Assembly (NCBI GenBank): GCA_015057025.1
Contig: SVFD01000004.1
Span: 62,001-126,000, forward strand
DNA from: Lachnospiraceae bacterium
GTDB taxonomy: Bacteria > Bacillota > Clostridia > Lachnospirales > Lachnospiraceae
Direction of reading: 5' to 3'
DNA length: 64,000 nucleotides
A model generated the notes under the pieces. That model worked only from the letters and a program-made list of their open reading frames with translations, ran no database searches and had not been told where the DNA came from. Below, in pieces: positions 35,521 through 44,721 of the stretch (positions are counted from its first letter, which is position 1; each line of letters begins with the position of its first letter). The position numbers were made by a program, and so were the translations under genes.

Positions 35521-36681
35521 TTATTCCATATCCTCGGACTCATTTAATTCCTGTACAATCCTTTTTACAATACCATTTACCTCGATATCAGAATTCATAG
35601 GAATGACAAGACATTTACGCCCGTCAATCACTCTGATTTCCACAATATCCGCAGATTCGGATTTTACCTTAATCTGCATATCGTCGGATTTTACTTCAAA
35701 GTTCTTTTTTTCACGGATATTATCAATGTGGAGCTTCACATCATCACCCGTAGCTTTTTCGAATTTCTCTTCTACAATGGGGATATGCTCTTCCTTAAGA
35801 CCACTCTTAACCATAAGATCAACCATATCTTCCTTCTGAATGGTCATAGGCTCGGAAAATACCATATTCTCTACCATATCATTTAACTGACTGTTGATGG
35901 AACGGACTACCTCAAAAGTATCATAGCCCGGTGCATCATTAATTACCTCTTCCACTATCTGGTTAAAAATTTCTTTTTCCACTGTAGAAGGCACCGCTTC
36001 ATTACATCCTAACACATTATCAATGAACTCGCTATGCATTTCTTCAATATTTTTTACATAATATAAAACTTCATTCACATCAGAACTTCTGTCATTAAAG
36101 GCCGGATATAAAAATGCAGCATCCGGCATATCTACAACCCAATCACGGTTGCGGTTTGCAATAATGTTTTCTTCTTCATGATAGCTAAGACCCGGCTTTG
36201 ACAAATTAACGGGACAGATACAACATAAAATATAGCTGTATACTTCCTCGGATTCATCCAATGCCATTTTATCTTCCGTTTTGGTTATAACATCATACAC
36301 ATCATGAATCAAAAGAATCAGATAATTCCCCACAAAATAGTATGTATCAATAATTTGCTGATAAAAGGCTTCTAACATGTCCTTATTTTTTAATTCGGAA
36401 TTCTTTAATGCCAAAAGCGACTGCTGTTGTCCTCCGTTTTCCTGCGCCTCTTCTTTAAAACTGAGGCTTAAAAGATTTTTGTTTAAAACACCGGAAAGCC
36501 CCTTCTTTATAATTTCAATATATTTAAACTGTTCCGCTTCTTCCAAATCAACAAAATCTGAATCTATGTAAGTCTGGATTTTCTTATCGGCACCGGTAAC
36601 ATAGCAGCCGGTAATACGACCAATCGTAGTCTTCTCTTTCTTAAAACGTTTTCTGATTTCCAAAACATCTGAATTGTTCAT
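35521..36681 (-). CDS. DUF4317 family protein
   Basis: 386-residue cytoplasmic acidic protein beginning MNNSDVLEIRKRFKKEKTTI, followed by GRITGCYVTGADKKIQTYID, the usual opening of DUF4317 proteins found in Lachnospiraceae and relatives. It has no signal peptide. The C-terminal third is charged. Role unknown. AGGAG precedes the ATG. It is followed by the 40-residue membrane protein. Confidence 0.85.
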   Translation of the reverse strand: MNNSDVLEIRKRFKKEKTTIGRITGCYVTGADKKIQTYIDSDFVDLEEAEQFKYIEIIKKGLSGVLNKNLLSLSFKEEAQENGGQQQSLLALKNSELKNKDMLEAFYQQIIDTYYFVGNYLILLIHDVYDVITKTEDKMALDESEEVYSYILCCICPVNLSKPGLSYHEEENIIANRNRDWVVDMPDAAFLYPAFNDRSSDVNEVLYYVKNIEEMHSEFIDNVLGCNEAVPSTVEKEIFNQIVEEVINDAPGYDTFEVVRSINSQLNDMVENMVFSEPMTIQKEDMVDLMVKSGLKEEHIPIVEEKFEKATGDDVKLHIDNIREKKNFEVKSDDMQIKVKSESADIVEIRVIDGRKCLVIPMNSDIEVNGIVKRIVQELNESEDME

Positions 36682-36730
36682 GCACTTCTCTCCTTATCAT
36701 GAAGTTCCTCCGGCTTCTTAAACCCCGGCA

Positions 36731-36762
36731 AAAACAAAGGGCACCGGTGTTATCCGACGCCC
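36731..36762 (-). terminator. Terminator of the spore coat-like gene
   Basis: Stem of nine pairs GGGCGTCGG / CCGGTGCCC (two G-T pairs), 6-base loop, followed by TTTGTTTTTG on the minus strand, about 70 bases after the stop at 36831. Confidence 0.8.
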
Positions 36763-36830
36763 TCGTCTACACATCACAAAGCTTATTTTAACACATTTTT
36801 TTTAAATAGAGAAGAAATAATTCAATACTT

Positions 36831-37289
36831 TTATGCCATTCCATTAGCTGTTTTATACTTATAAAGCATTTCTGCATGATTTTGTTCTTCAATCTGAATA
36901 TCCGCAAGAAGCTTACGAATTGCCGCATCTGCAAATATAAACACATTGGTATTGTACTCTGAAGAAACCAACTTTTCTGTAGCAATTAAATCTGTTACCA
37001 AAAAATTATCAGACTTTTTATCTTCAGTCTCTGTCATAGGATTATAAGTTGCACTAGGCTGATACTGTGCACCGCTGTTATCATTACAGTCGCACTGGGG
37101 AGTTTTTCCCTGTAATACCTGATTTAAGGACTGCAAATGCTCTCTTTCCTTACTTGCAATTTGTTTGCAAAGATCTTTTAATACAGGGTCTTTTGCTTCA
37201 TTGCTGTACTTTGTGTACTTTTCAATACAACACTGCTCCTGAGTACATAAATCTTCAATTGCCTGAATTTCTTTTTCTTTTAAAGCCAT
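36831..37289 (-). CDS. CotF-like spore coat / ferritin-like protein
   Basis: 152-residue helical protein beginning MALKEKEIQAIEDLCTQEQCC, with two four-helix halves and ferritin-like ExxH spacing (ASKEREHLQSL, and EEQNHAEMLYKY near the end). A cysteine-rich central loop (PQCDCNDN) separates them. This is the CotF/coat family of endospore formers. The start at 37289 follows GAGAGG rather than an upstream GTG. Its presence suggests an organism that sporulates or once did. Confidence 0.85.
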   Translation of the reverse strand: MALKEKEIQAIEDLCTQEQCCIEKYTKYSNEAKDPVLKDLCKQIASKEREHLQSLNQVLQGKTPQCDCNDNSGAQYQPSATYNPMTETEDKKSDNFLVTDLIATEKLVSSEYNTNVFIFADAAIRKLLADIQIEEQNHAEMLYKYKTANGMA

Positions 37290-37375
37290 ACTAAACACCT
37301 CTCTTATTAATGATGTTATTAGTATGGTGGAATCTTCCAGTTCTATACATGGTAATTAAATTTTTATCACTGCTT

Positions 37376-37858
37376 TTATCTCAGACGATAATGTATCACA
37401 TAACATAAAGCTATAACAAACGAATATATTAAGCTCACAATAAAAGAGGTGTCTGATAATCCGGTATTCATTATAAAAATCATACGATGGAAAAGCAAAA
37501 TAGTCACCATAAAAAAAATGGCATGCGATGCCAATTCTCCCCACAAACATTTTCGTTGCTTTAAACGAATATTATTCTGATTTCTTTTTAATGCGCCTTG
37601 ATAACTCTCATTCAACCTTTTACAAGCTAACAAGGCATATTCTCTGCTGGTATATAACGGAAGGGCAATGCCACTGATTCTGGCGCCACTATAAAAACCA
37701 TATCGTACATAGATATAATATAGTGTATCTTCAAATAACATTCTGCTTTCATATTTTCTGGACAATAATGTTTGCTCAATCAACTTATCATTGCGAATAA
37801 CAGCTCCCATATGCTCCATATCCGACACTTTGACTTTTAAACAAATGCGTTTTTTCAT
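37376..37858 (-). CDS. Membrane protein of unknown function
   Basis: 160 residues; an N-terminal soluble half (MKKRICLKVKVSDMEHMGAV, with YVRYGFYSGARISG) then two hydrophobic helices (about 107-130, 135-156). No recognised domain. GGGGA lies 12 bases before the ATG, a long spacing. A strong promoter with dyads sits upstream. Confidence 0.65.
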   Translation of the reverse strand: MKKRICLKVKVSDMEHMGAVIRNDKLIEQTLLSRKYESRMLFEDTLYYIYVRYGFYSGARISGIALPLYTSREYALLACKRLNESYQGALKRNQNNIRLKQRKCLWGELASHAIFFMVTILLFHRMIFIMNTGLSDTSFIVSLIYSFVIALCYVIHYRLR

Positions 37859-37897
37859 GCAATAGTATATCCCCTTTTATCCCAACCATCATCATTT

Positions 37898-37953
37898 ACG
37901 TTTAAAACGTAGTAATTATATACGTTCAAAGTTAACATTGTCAATGTGACAAT
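37898..37953 (-). promoter_or_regulatory. Promoter with palindromes for the 160-residue membrane protein
   Basis: On the minus strand TTGACA (37939-37944), 18-base spacer, TATAAT (37915-37920). A perfect 7-base dyad ATTGTCA / TGACAAT (37937-37953) covers the minus 35. A second near palindrome ACGTTTTAAACGT (37898-37910) lies just past the minus 10. This arrangement suggests repressor control; the regulator is unknown. Confidence 0.65.
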
Positions 37954-37987
37954 TGGTACAAAAGTATTATGCAAATATTAAAAGCGA

Positions 37988-38728
37988 CTATTTCTTATGT
38001 GTCTCAATTTCCTTCTCTTCTTTATCACATATACGATTATAGATGAATAAACCTATCCCACTGATAGCTACGGCTATAACCAAAATAACAATAGCAAATA
38101 CATAATTCTGAAGCCCCAACGCATCTCCTCCTACCGTAGAGGTTATCATAGCCGGAATTCTACCCAAAGAGGCAATCAGTATAAATGTCTTCCATTTCAT
38201 ATCTGTAAGTCCTGCATAATAACATAGCAAATCCTTAGGTGTTCCCGGTATCATAAAAATAATCCAAAATAAAAAGATTCTCTTAGGGGATTTCTTTAAA
38301 AAATGTAAAGCTTTCAGTTTATCGAGAGAAAAGAAAACCTGCACCAGTTTGACGCCATACCGACGTACCAATGCAAACACTGACACGCTTCCCAAGGTCG
38401 AACCAAGAAGACATAAGAATGTTCCCATCCATGTACCAAAAGCATATCCGCCCACTATTTCAAACACTTCACCGGGAATTAATGCAACCACTACCTGCAA
38501 AAACACAAAGGCTACATATAAAATCGGCCCCCAAATGCCGTGACTGTCCACCCAGAGACGAAACTGCTCCGGTTCGGACACAAATCGCAGAATCGGAATC
38601 CCGATTACAACGCCGACAGCCAGCATCACCATTATATATACAGCAATTGCCAATGCTGCCAATATTTTCTGTTGTTTTTTGCTCAAATCTGAAGGTTTTT
38701 TCATTTGTTTTTTTTCAATACTTTGCAT
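37988..38728 (-). CDS. TVP38/TMEM64 family membrane protein (VTT domain)
   Basis: 246 residues with about five to six membrane segments. The VTT (SNARE-associated/DedA-like) domain is at about 60-190 (PGEVFEIVGGYAFGTWMGT, GSTLGSVSVFALVRRYG, FMIPGTPKDLLCYYAGLT). Family members are proposed lipid scramblases or transporters. The start is uncertain: no good Shine-Dalgarno precedes the ATG at 38728 or the one at 38704. Confidence 0.85.
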   Translation of the reverse strand: MQSIEKKQMKKPSDLSKKQQKILAALAIAVYIMVMLAVGVVIGIPILRFVSEPEQFRLWVDSHGIWGPILYVAFVFLQVVVALIPGEVFEIVGGYAFGTWMGTFLCLLGSTLGSVSVFALVRRYGVKLVQVFFSLDKLKALHFLKKSPKRIFLFWIIFMIPGTPKDLLCYYAGLTDMKWKTFILIASLGRIPAMITSTVGGDALGLQNYVFAIVILVIAVAISGIGLFIYNRICDKEEKEIETHKK

Positions 38729-38817
38729 AGTAGTTTTTTAATTATCTATATATTTCTATTCTTACTGTTTATGCAAGTCCCATTTGATTATTATTGATTT
38801 GCATAACTGTTATATAT

Positions 38818-39384
38818 CTACAATTTAAATACAAATCCCACTATTATTCCGGTCACCGCCGAAATCAGAATAATCACAATCGGATGCACCTTCTTTAATG
38901 CCATAATAAGGCTTCCGCCAAAAATTACAAGTGCCCCAAGGAAACTTACCGTAGTAAAAGTTGCAAGCGCAAATCCTGCCGGGAAGAGCACCGTCATTCC
39001 CGTAGATAATACTGCGGTAGCTATCATACCGATTACTGCCGGCTTCAAACCGGACATACAGCCTTTGACCACGAAACTGTCTTTAAATTTCGCAAAGAAC
39101 TTCGCCACTATCAGAATAATGATAAAAGAAGGCAAAACAACGCCTGTGGTTGCAATCACTGCTCCCGGCAAACCGCCCACTTCCATACCCACATACGTGG
39201 ACATATTAATGGCAAAAGGCCCCGGCGTGCTTTCACTGACCGCCATAAAATTCACCAGTTCTTCTTCCGTAAGCCACCCCTTGGCCGCCACTGCATCCTG
39301 AATTAACGGAAGCATCGCATAACCGCCGCCGAAGGTAAAGGCACCTATCCCAAGGAAGATTAAAAACAATTCCAGATAAATCAT
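38818..39384 (-). CDS. Chromate transporter family protein, half 2
   Basis: 188-residue ChrA-like half with about five to six helices. It carries the signature FLGIGAFTFGGGYAMLPLIQ and ESTPGPFAINMSTYVG. It is paired with the gene just upstream in transcription by a 4-base ATGA overlap, so the two halves likely form one heterodimeric transporter. GGAGG precedes the ATG. Substrate may be chromate or another oxyanion. Confidence 0.92.
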   Translation of the reverse strand: MIYLELFLIFLGIGAFTFGGGYAMLPLIQDAVAAKGWLTEEELVNFMAVSESTPGPFAINMSTYVGMEVGGLPGAVIATTGVVLPSFIIILIVAKFFAKFKDSFVVKGCMSGLKPAVIGMIATAVLSTGMTVLFPAGFALATFTTVSFLGALVIFGGSLIMALKKVHPIVIILISAVTGIIVGFVFKL

Positions 39385-39965
39385 TTCTTCGCCTCCTTTC
39401 TCTTTGCAACAAAGGAAGCCGTCAGACCAATCAGCGCACAGCCAATCAGCACGTAGATTGCCTTAATATTAAGCAAAGCCACCATAATAAAAGAAAAGGC
39501 AAAGATAAAATATGCCACAGGGCTTTTCGGACACTTTCGATACATATTAATCAATGCTTTTACAATCAAAGCAAGTACACCGGCACGAATGCCAAAGAAG
39601 GCATATTGCACCACCTTGTTATCCTGAAAGCGGCTGATAACCGACGATAATAAAACAATAATGAAAAACGATGGTGTAACCACACCCAGGGTCGCCATAA
39701 ATGCCCCAAGGAAACCACCAAACTTATATCCCACAAAAGTCGCCGCATTTACCGCAATGGGTCCCGGCGTACTTTCCGCAATGGCAATCACTTCCAGGAT
39801 ATCGTCTGCCGTTACCCATTTATGATTGTCCACCACTTCCTTCTGAATCAGCGGAATCATGGCGTAACCGCCACCGAAGGTAAAAGCACCTATCTTAAAA
39901 AACGTCAGAAACAGCGTAAAATATTCTTTTGGCGTTCGTTTGACTTTCACATCTGCCTTATCCAT
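39381..39965 (-). CDS. Chromate transporter family protein, half 1
   Basis: 194-residue ChrA-like half (start MDKADVKVKRTPKEYF; GGAG precedes it). Signature FFKIGAFTFGGGYAMIPLIQ and ESTPGPIAVNAATFVGYKFGG. First gene of the pair. Usual short-chain CHR domain length. Confidence 0.92.
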   Translation of the reverse strand: MDKADVKVKRTPKEYFTLFLTFFKIGAFTFGGGYAMIPLIQKEVVDNHKWVTADDILEVIAIAESTPGPIAVNAATFVGYKFGGFLGAFMATLGVVTPSFFIIVLLSSVISRFQDNKVVQYAFFGIRAGVLALIVKALINMYRKCPKSPVAYFIFAFSFIMVALLNIKAIYVLIGCALIGLTASFVAKRKEAKK

Positions 39966-40106
39966 TGTAGTTTTTCTCTCCTGCATATGATTTATGCATA
40001 TTGTTCCGCAAATCCAACCTTATTATAATCTTTTTGCACAAGTTTGTCACTTTGTATTAACTTCTTTTTTCCCGAAACAGGCGTTATTCTCCCGTCAAAC
40101 ATATTT

Positions 40107-40931
40107 TTATAATATTATAATCGGCACTTTCCTCAAACAAAAAATCCACGTAAAAGGCAAAACAAATATCAAACTGTCACATCGGTCCAGCACGCCGCCA
40201 TGCCCCGGCAACAGATTACCGTAGTCTTTTACCCCTACAATTCTTTTTACAGCCGAAAAAGCCAGATCTCCAAACTGACCTACAGCAGAAGCCAAAGTCA
40301 GATAACCAAACAATACCCCGTAATGTACTTCTATTAAACCGTTTCTCTGTAATATGTATGCAATTGCCATACAAATAGCTACCGCAAGCAAAGCACCTCC
40401 CACGCTTCCTTCTATGGTTTTCTTCGGGCTGATATTGGATGCAAGTTTGTGCTTTCCGATGCACTTTCCCACACAGAATGCCATCACATCCGTAAGCATA
40501 CTGATAGCAATCGCAAATAATAAATAATACAGTCCTCCCTCTGTGATTCTGATATAATGCATCATTTTATAAAAGCTCACAATGGCAATCGCGACCAACA
40601 TTGTCATCCACGGCTTTAGAGCCATATTTCTTTTTACCTGTTTCATAAGAACCACAAATAACACACTCACACCGGCAAATAATACGATGGTAAAATATTC
40701 ATAACCCGGAATGCTAATATAAGAAAGCAATACTGCCCCTAAACAGATTATTATGTATGTTATATTTTTTCCTTTCGCTTTCATGCCGGTTGCCTTATAT
40801 AATTCTGTTATGGATATTACACTCAATATGGCAATGACACTACATAAAAACCACTCCATATGAGAAAACCATAAAACACCAATCGTTATCAGTAAAATCA
40901 ATAATCCGGTCTTTATTCTTTGCTTTAACAT
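40107..40931 (-). CDS. cdsA: Phosphatidate cytidylyltransferase
   Basis: 274-residue multi-helix membrane enzyme making CDP-diacylglycerol from phosphatidate and CTP, the precursor for PssA at 22.6 kb. The CdsA signature is complete at the C-terminus: SAVKRIVGVKDYGNLLPGHG followed by GVLDRCDS. Start chosen at the ATG; an in-frame GTG three codons upstream is possible. Not in the classical uppS-cdsA-dxr context in this window. Confidence 0.95.
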   Translation of the reverse strand: MLKQRIKTGLLILLITIGVLWFSHMEWFLCSVIAILSVISITELYKATGMKAKGKNITYIIICLGAVLLSYISIPGYEYFTIVLFAGVSVLFVVLMKQVKRNMALKPWMTMLVAIAIVSFYKMMHYIRITEGGLYYLLFAIAISMLTDVMAFCVGKCIGKHKLASNISPKKTIEGSVGGALLAVAICMAIAYILQRNGLIEVHYGVLFGYLTLASAVGQFGDLAFSAVKRIVGVKDYGNLLPGHGGVLDRCDSLIFVLPFTWIFCLRKVPIIIL

Positions 40932-41051
40932 ACTTTTCACTCACCCTGCTGTTTTAATATCCAAAATATTCCATACTTTATTTTGTACACGATTTTTAAA
41001 ATATGCTTGAAAAAACAGTGAAAAAAATATGTCTTTTGAATTTTTCACAAT

Positions 41052-41091
41052 AAAAAACAGTATGTTCTATCCTTTTCGATAAAACATACTG
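41052..41091 (-). terminator. Terminator after the serine hydrolase/SCP2 remnant operon
   Basis: Fourteen-pair stem CAGTATGTTTTATC / GATAGAACATACTG (one G-T pair), 6-base loop, followed by six T on the minus strand. Confidence 0.88.
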
Positions 41092-41110
41092 CTCTCATTT
41101 CATTCATATT

Positions 41111-41214
41111 TTATTTAATCATTTCTTTCAGTCTTAAAGCTTTGCCGATATCGCCTTCCACTCCGCATCTTTAAACTTGTCTTTTACTGCCTGAAATACT
41201 TCCTGATAAGTCAT
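41111..41214 (-). pseudogene. Deletion remnant of an SCP2 sterol-binding-like gene
   Basis: From 41214 a good ribosome binding site (AGGGGG, 9 bases) opens MTYQEVFQAVKDKFKDA, the start of clostridial SCP2-like proteins. The frame stops after 26 codons. In the next frame the bases up to 41111 encode VEGDIGKALRLKEMIK and stop, the C-terminal helix of the same family. An internal out-of-frame deletion of roughly 60 to 70 codons near 41160 explains both. The family link is from memory of conserved ends. The remnant is expected to be nonfunctional unless the 26-residue peptide is used. Confidence 0.7.
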
Positions 41215-41235
41215 TGTAAAATACCCCCTAAAATT

Positions 41236-43104
41236 TTATACATTCCAGAATCGTATCAGTTCCAGTGAGATCATTGCGACAACACAAATTACATTTGCAA
41301 GAATATTGATTACATATTGTATCCTGCGTATTACTTTCACATCTTTGGCGAACAATGCTTTCACAGAAATTCCTGCAGATGCCAAAAATGCCAACATACA
41401 TAATATCTGAATCAGACAACCAATGATTCCTTGCGCCGGTGTAAGTCCGTACTGCGTACTGTATACCGAAATCCAGAATATCACAACTCCCACTGATATT
41501 ATTTTAGCAAATTGCGCAACTGCAATCAAGGCTGCACCCTCATATTTCTTAAACTTCTTAACAATAAGAAGAATCAATTTAATGAGCAACAATACAGCTG
41601 CAACAGGCACACATATCACATAGAAAATCATCAACGCAAGATATGCGACCAATGCCGGTTCTTCCACATAACTCTGCAAACCGAGATTCAATACTCCGTT
41701 ACCATCTTCTAACTGATATCCTTCCGCCGGTAGTCCCTGACCTTCCTGAACAATCCAATATAAATCTCCTGACACATTTTGGATTGTGGCAATGCCTGCC
41801 ACATCATACTCTCCCTCTCCGGTAGACGCAATCGGTAACAGTCCCAATAAAGAAATCAACTTCAAGGGACCGTGACGCATGGAACGGGCACCAATATACA
41901 TGCCGGATATGTCGTCTCCCACAGCCTCGTTTGACACAAAATCAGCAGGTATCTCTGCAGAAGTTTCTCCAAACACAATCTCCGGAATTTCCATAATTGG
42001 AAGTCCCATACCGGTCATCATCACTACGGTTCCGACACCTGTTTCCACATCAAAAAACATCTGTGAACAGAATCCGTTCGTCGATCCGTTATGTCCCAGC
42101 ACTATATTTTCGCCATACATAGAAGACAAAAATCCATGATAACTGTATCCCATATCCGTACCCCTATATGTCGCAGAAGGTGAAAACAGAAACTCTCTTG
42201 TTTCAGGATTCTCAAATAGCGGACAGTCCTCACGTGCCAGACTACCTGCATAGATTGCCATGTCAGAAATTGTACCGGTTGCCGCACCTGCCGGATACGG
42301 CATGACATACATAAGCTGCGGTCCCACAGATTCCCAACCTGCACCGGTGTCCACATAACAAACAGTCTTCGGTCTCTGTGCATAAACCCACTCATTATCA
42401 TTGTGTGCAGGAAGTAAAGAAGTATGCTCCATACCCAAGGGTTCAAAAATATTCTCATGCACATATTCGTGGAAAGGCTGTTCCGTAATACATTCCACAA
42501 CGTAACCTGCTAAAGCCGCACCATAATTACTGTAAGAAGAAACTTCTCCCGGACGATAAACCTGCACCGGCTCTGTTTCCTGCAAAATTTCACCCAACGA
42601 TTTTATCTCTTCCTCATTATCGGTTTGAAACGCCCATACATTCTCGCTCCAGCCCGCATTGTGATTCATAAGATTTAACATTGTGATAGGGTCATCATAT
42701 TTTAACTTACGAAGAAAATTATCCGGAAGATATTCCCTGATATCCTTCTCAAGGTCAATCTCTCCTCTCTCCCACAACTGCATTACACTAACCCAGACCA
42801 GCGTCTTGGAAATACTTCCCCACTCATACACTGTATCAGCGTCTGCTACAATTCCGTTCTCACGGTCAGCATAACCAAATGCACCCTCATACACAATTTC
42901 ATCTTCTTTAAAAACCGCTGTAGAAAAGGATACATACGCCTCCGGATTCTCTGCCGCCCACTTCTCTATTTCACTTCCGATTTCATCAAACGGTACACCG
43001 GAAGGTGTAACATCATTCGGCGTCGCCTGCACGGTAAGCGGAATATTTATCAGAAACATTACTACCATTAAGGCCGCCAACATTTTCTTTATACTCTTCT
43101 TCAT
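41236..43104 (-). CDS. Beta-lactamase-family serine hydrolase with C-terminal membrane helices
   Basis: 622-residue exported enzyme. A signal peptide (about 1-28) is followed by a class C beta-lactamase/DD-peptidase-like domain (about 40-400). The Ser-x-x-Lys motif is SISK (residue near 96), YxN is YSNYGAA, and the third motif is LGHNGSTNG. The last 130 residues contain four hydrophobic helices. Likely acts outside on peptides, D-amino acid or cell-wall substrates; substrate unknown. GGAG precedes the ATG, and the start overlaps the CPBP gene stop by 4 bases. Confidence 0.88.
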   Translation of the reverse strand: MKKSIKKMLAALMVVMFLINIPLTVQATPNDVTPSGVPFDEIGSEIEKWAAENPEAYVSFSTAVFKEDEIVYEGAFGYADRENGIVADADTVYEWGSISKTLVWVSVMQLWERGEIDLEKDIREYLPDNFLRKLKYDDPITMLNLMNHNAGWSENVWAFQTDNEEEIKSLGEILQETEPVQVYRPGEVSSYSNYGAALAGYVVECITEQPFHEYVHENIFEPLGMEHTSLLPAHNDNEWVYAQRPKTVCYVDTGAGWESVGPQLMYVMPYPAGAATGTISDMAIYAGSLAREDCPLFENPETREFLFSPSATYRGTDMGYSYHGFLSSMYGENIVLGHNGSTNGFCSQMFFDVETGVGTVVMMTGMGLPIMEIPEIVFGETSAEIPADFVSNEAVGDDISGMYIGARSMRHGPLKLISLLGLLPIASTGEGEYDVAGIATIQNVSGDLYWIVQEGQGLPAEGYQLEDGNGVLNLGLQSYVEEPALVAYLALMIFYVICVPVAAVLLLIKLILLIVKKFKKYEGAALIAVAQFAKIISVGVVIFWISVYSTQYGLTPAQGIIGCLIQILCMLAFLASAGISVKALFAKDVKVIRRIQYVINILANVICVVAMISLELIRFWNV

Positions 43105-43997
43105 TTTTCAATCTCCGCCTTTTCTTGTCTTTCTAACTTAATCAGCCAGATATATGCAATGATACCAAACACCAGAGACGGTCCCATCATAATTACAAAC
43201 TGCACCGTACTTTCCGTCCAGAAACCGGTCAGATTCTCTCCATTCATTAACATTCGGGAAAATGTCGCCGCACCATTATTCACCGCATGCATAAAAGCAG
43301 CCGACCACACGGAATTTGTCTTTTTTACCGCCAAAGTAAGCAAGGCATTCATGGAAATCGTAAATATGGTAAAAAGAATAAATCCAAGCCAGGGTTCGCC
43401 CCAGTAACCGGTACCAAAATTATGACCATAATAATTAATGGGATAATGCCATACACCCCAAATGATACCGCCAACGAGAATGGCCGGACCGATACCCATC
43501 TTCTTCTCAAGTCTGGGCATCATAAAACCACGCCAACCGATTTCTTCACCAAGACCGCCAATAGAAAACATCATTGCGTTCACAACGGAATACAAAGGCA
43601 TAACTGCAATCATAGCGGGATCCATTCCCATATCTTCCGTAAAAACAGTCGCATCAAAACATTCCGGTTTCAATGCAATAAATAACCATCCGCCAAGTTC
43701 CGTATAAATAATGGGTAGAAAGATTGCCACCAGCATCCAAACCCACTTTTTATCTTTGAAATAGATACCCAATTTCAGGGAATTCTCCCCGGTAAAGTCA
43801 ATCTTTTCTTTACAAATTGCTCCGGTGATAAACACGGAAGCTGTAGGCAGAAGCATCGCTACAGAACATAACAATTGTGTGCCCGGATCCTCGTACACAT
43901 GTCCGCTTCCATAGTAAGCAAATGCCGCAATCCAAAGGGGCGCAAATGCAAAGAATAAAAACACAAGCATTACCGTCAAATCTTTCTTTTTATTCAT
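43101..43997 (-). CDS. CPBP family intramembrane metalloprotease
   Basis: 298 residues, about eight membrane segments. Motifs of the CAAX protease/bacteriocin-processing family are present: GEEIGWRGF (EExxxR), IIWGVWHYPI (FxxxH equivalent) and HAVNN. Such proteins act in processing or in self-immunity. Start at 43997 overlaps the permease gene by 8 bases and follows GGAG. In the middle of the GntR-ABC operon. Confidence 0.9.
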   Translation of the reverse strand: MNKKKDLTVMLVFLFFAFAPLWIAAFAYYGSGHVYEDPGTQLLCSVAMLLPTASVFITGAICKEKIDFTGENSLKLGIYFKDKKWVWMLVAIFLPIIYTELGGWLFIALKPECFDATVFTEDMGMDPAMIAVMPLYSVVNAMMFSIGGLGEEIGWRGFMMPRLEKKMGIGPAILVGGIIWGVWHYPINYYGHNFGTGYWGEPWLGFILFTIFTISMNALLTLAVKKTNSVWSAAFMHAVNNGAATFSRMLMNGENLTGFWTESTVQFVIMMGPSLVFGIIAYIWLIKLERQEKAEIEK

Positions 43998-44721
43998 CGA
44001 TGTCACGCTCCTTTCTTACATAAATGCCCGCAGTGATTCTGTATGACAGATAATAAATAACACCTGTCACTATGGGAAATACCGTGGTTAAAATCACCAT
44101 CAGTCCGGTATGTTCTTCCACCCACTTCATATTGCTTTCAATATCCATATTTGCAAGACCGGAAATATCGCCAAACAACAGCCAAATAAAAAACAGAATG
44201 CATAGCGTAACGGAAAATCCGCTAAAAATCATATCTCCCTTTTTCTTTCCATACAGTATGTACAAGGGAAAAGTTATGGCAGCCATAATTAACATGACCG
44301 GAATCACAATGGGGCCCATTAACTGAATGGTGGATACCATCATCATCATACCCTCTGTTTTTACCGCCGTTGCCGCAATCATACTTAAGAAAACGCCCCA
44401 GGATAAAACCAGATAATTTGCCACCAGGTAATAGATATATTTAGAAAGCAAATATTCTTTTTTATCTACAGGCATGGTAAGCAGGTAATCACGGCAGTTT
44501 TTACCGGAATCTGCCTGGAACAACTGAGACATCAATACCAGCAAATATGCGCATCCACCCATAAACAACATGGGGGTCCACAAGCCCAACAACACTTCCA
44601 TATCACTGTCTACGGTACTCCACACCGTAAATACACAAATAAACACTGTAAGAAGTCCAAATCCGCCTATCACAATAGGGCCGTTCGTAGCCACATAATC
44701 TTTATATAATAATGATTTCAT
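43990..44721 (-). CDS. ABC-2 type permease, second subunit
   Basis: 243-residue membrane protein beginning MKSLLYKDYVATNGPIV with about six helices, typical of ABC-2 exporters. GAGG precedes the ATG. An upstream extension of 29 residues in the same frame lacks a ribosome binding site. ATGA overlap with the first permease. Partner of the ATPase encoded two genes upstream. Confidence 0.85.
   Translation of the reverse strand: MKSLLYKDYVATNGPIVIGGFGLLTVFICVFTVWSTVDSDMEVLLGLWTPMLFMGGCAYLLVLMSQLFQADSGKNCRDYLLTMPVDKKEYLLSKYIYYLVANYLVLSWGVFLSMIAATAVKTEGMMMMVSTIQLMGPIVIPVMLIMAAITFPLYILYGKKKGDMIFSGFSVTLCILFFIWLLFGDISGLANMDIESNMKWVEEHTGLMVILTTVFPIVTGVIYYLSYRITAGIYVRKERDIDE

Noticed and set aside
41134-41214. 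Real 26-residue small protein
   Set aside because: The first 17 codons are better explained as the start of an SCP2-like gene because the matching C-terminus follows in another frame.
43287-43685. 132-codon plus-strand ORF
   Set aside because: Antisense to the CPBP protease gene; low-complexity shadow frame.
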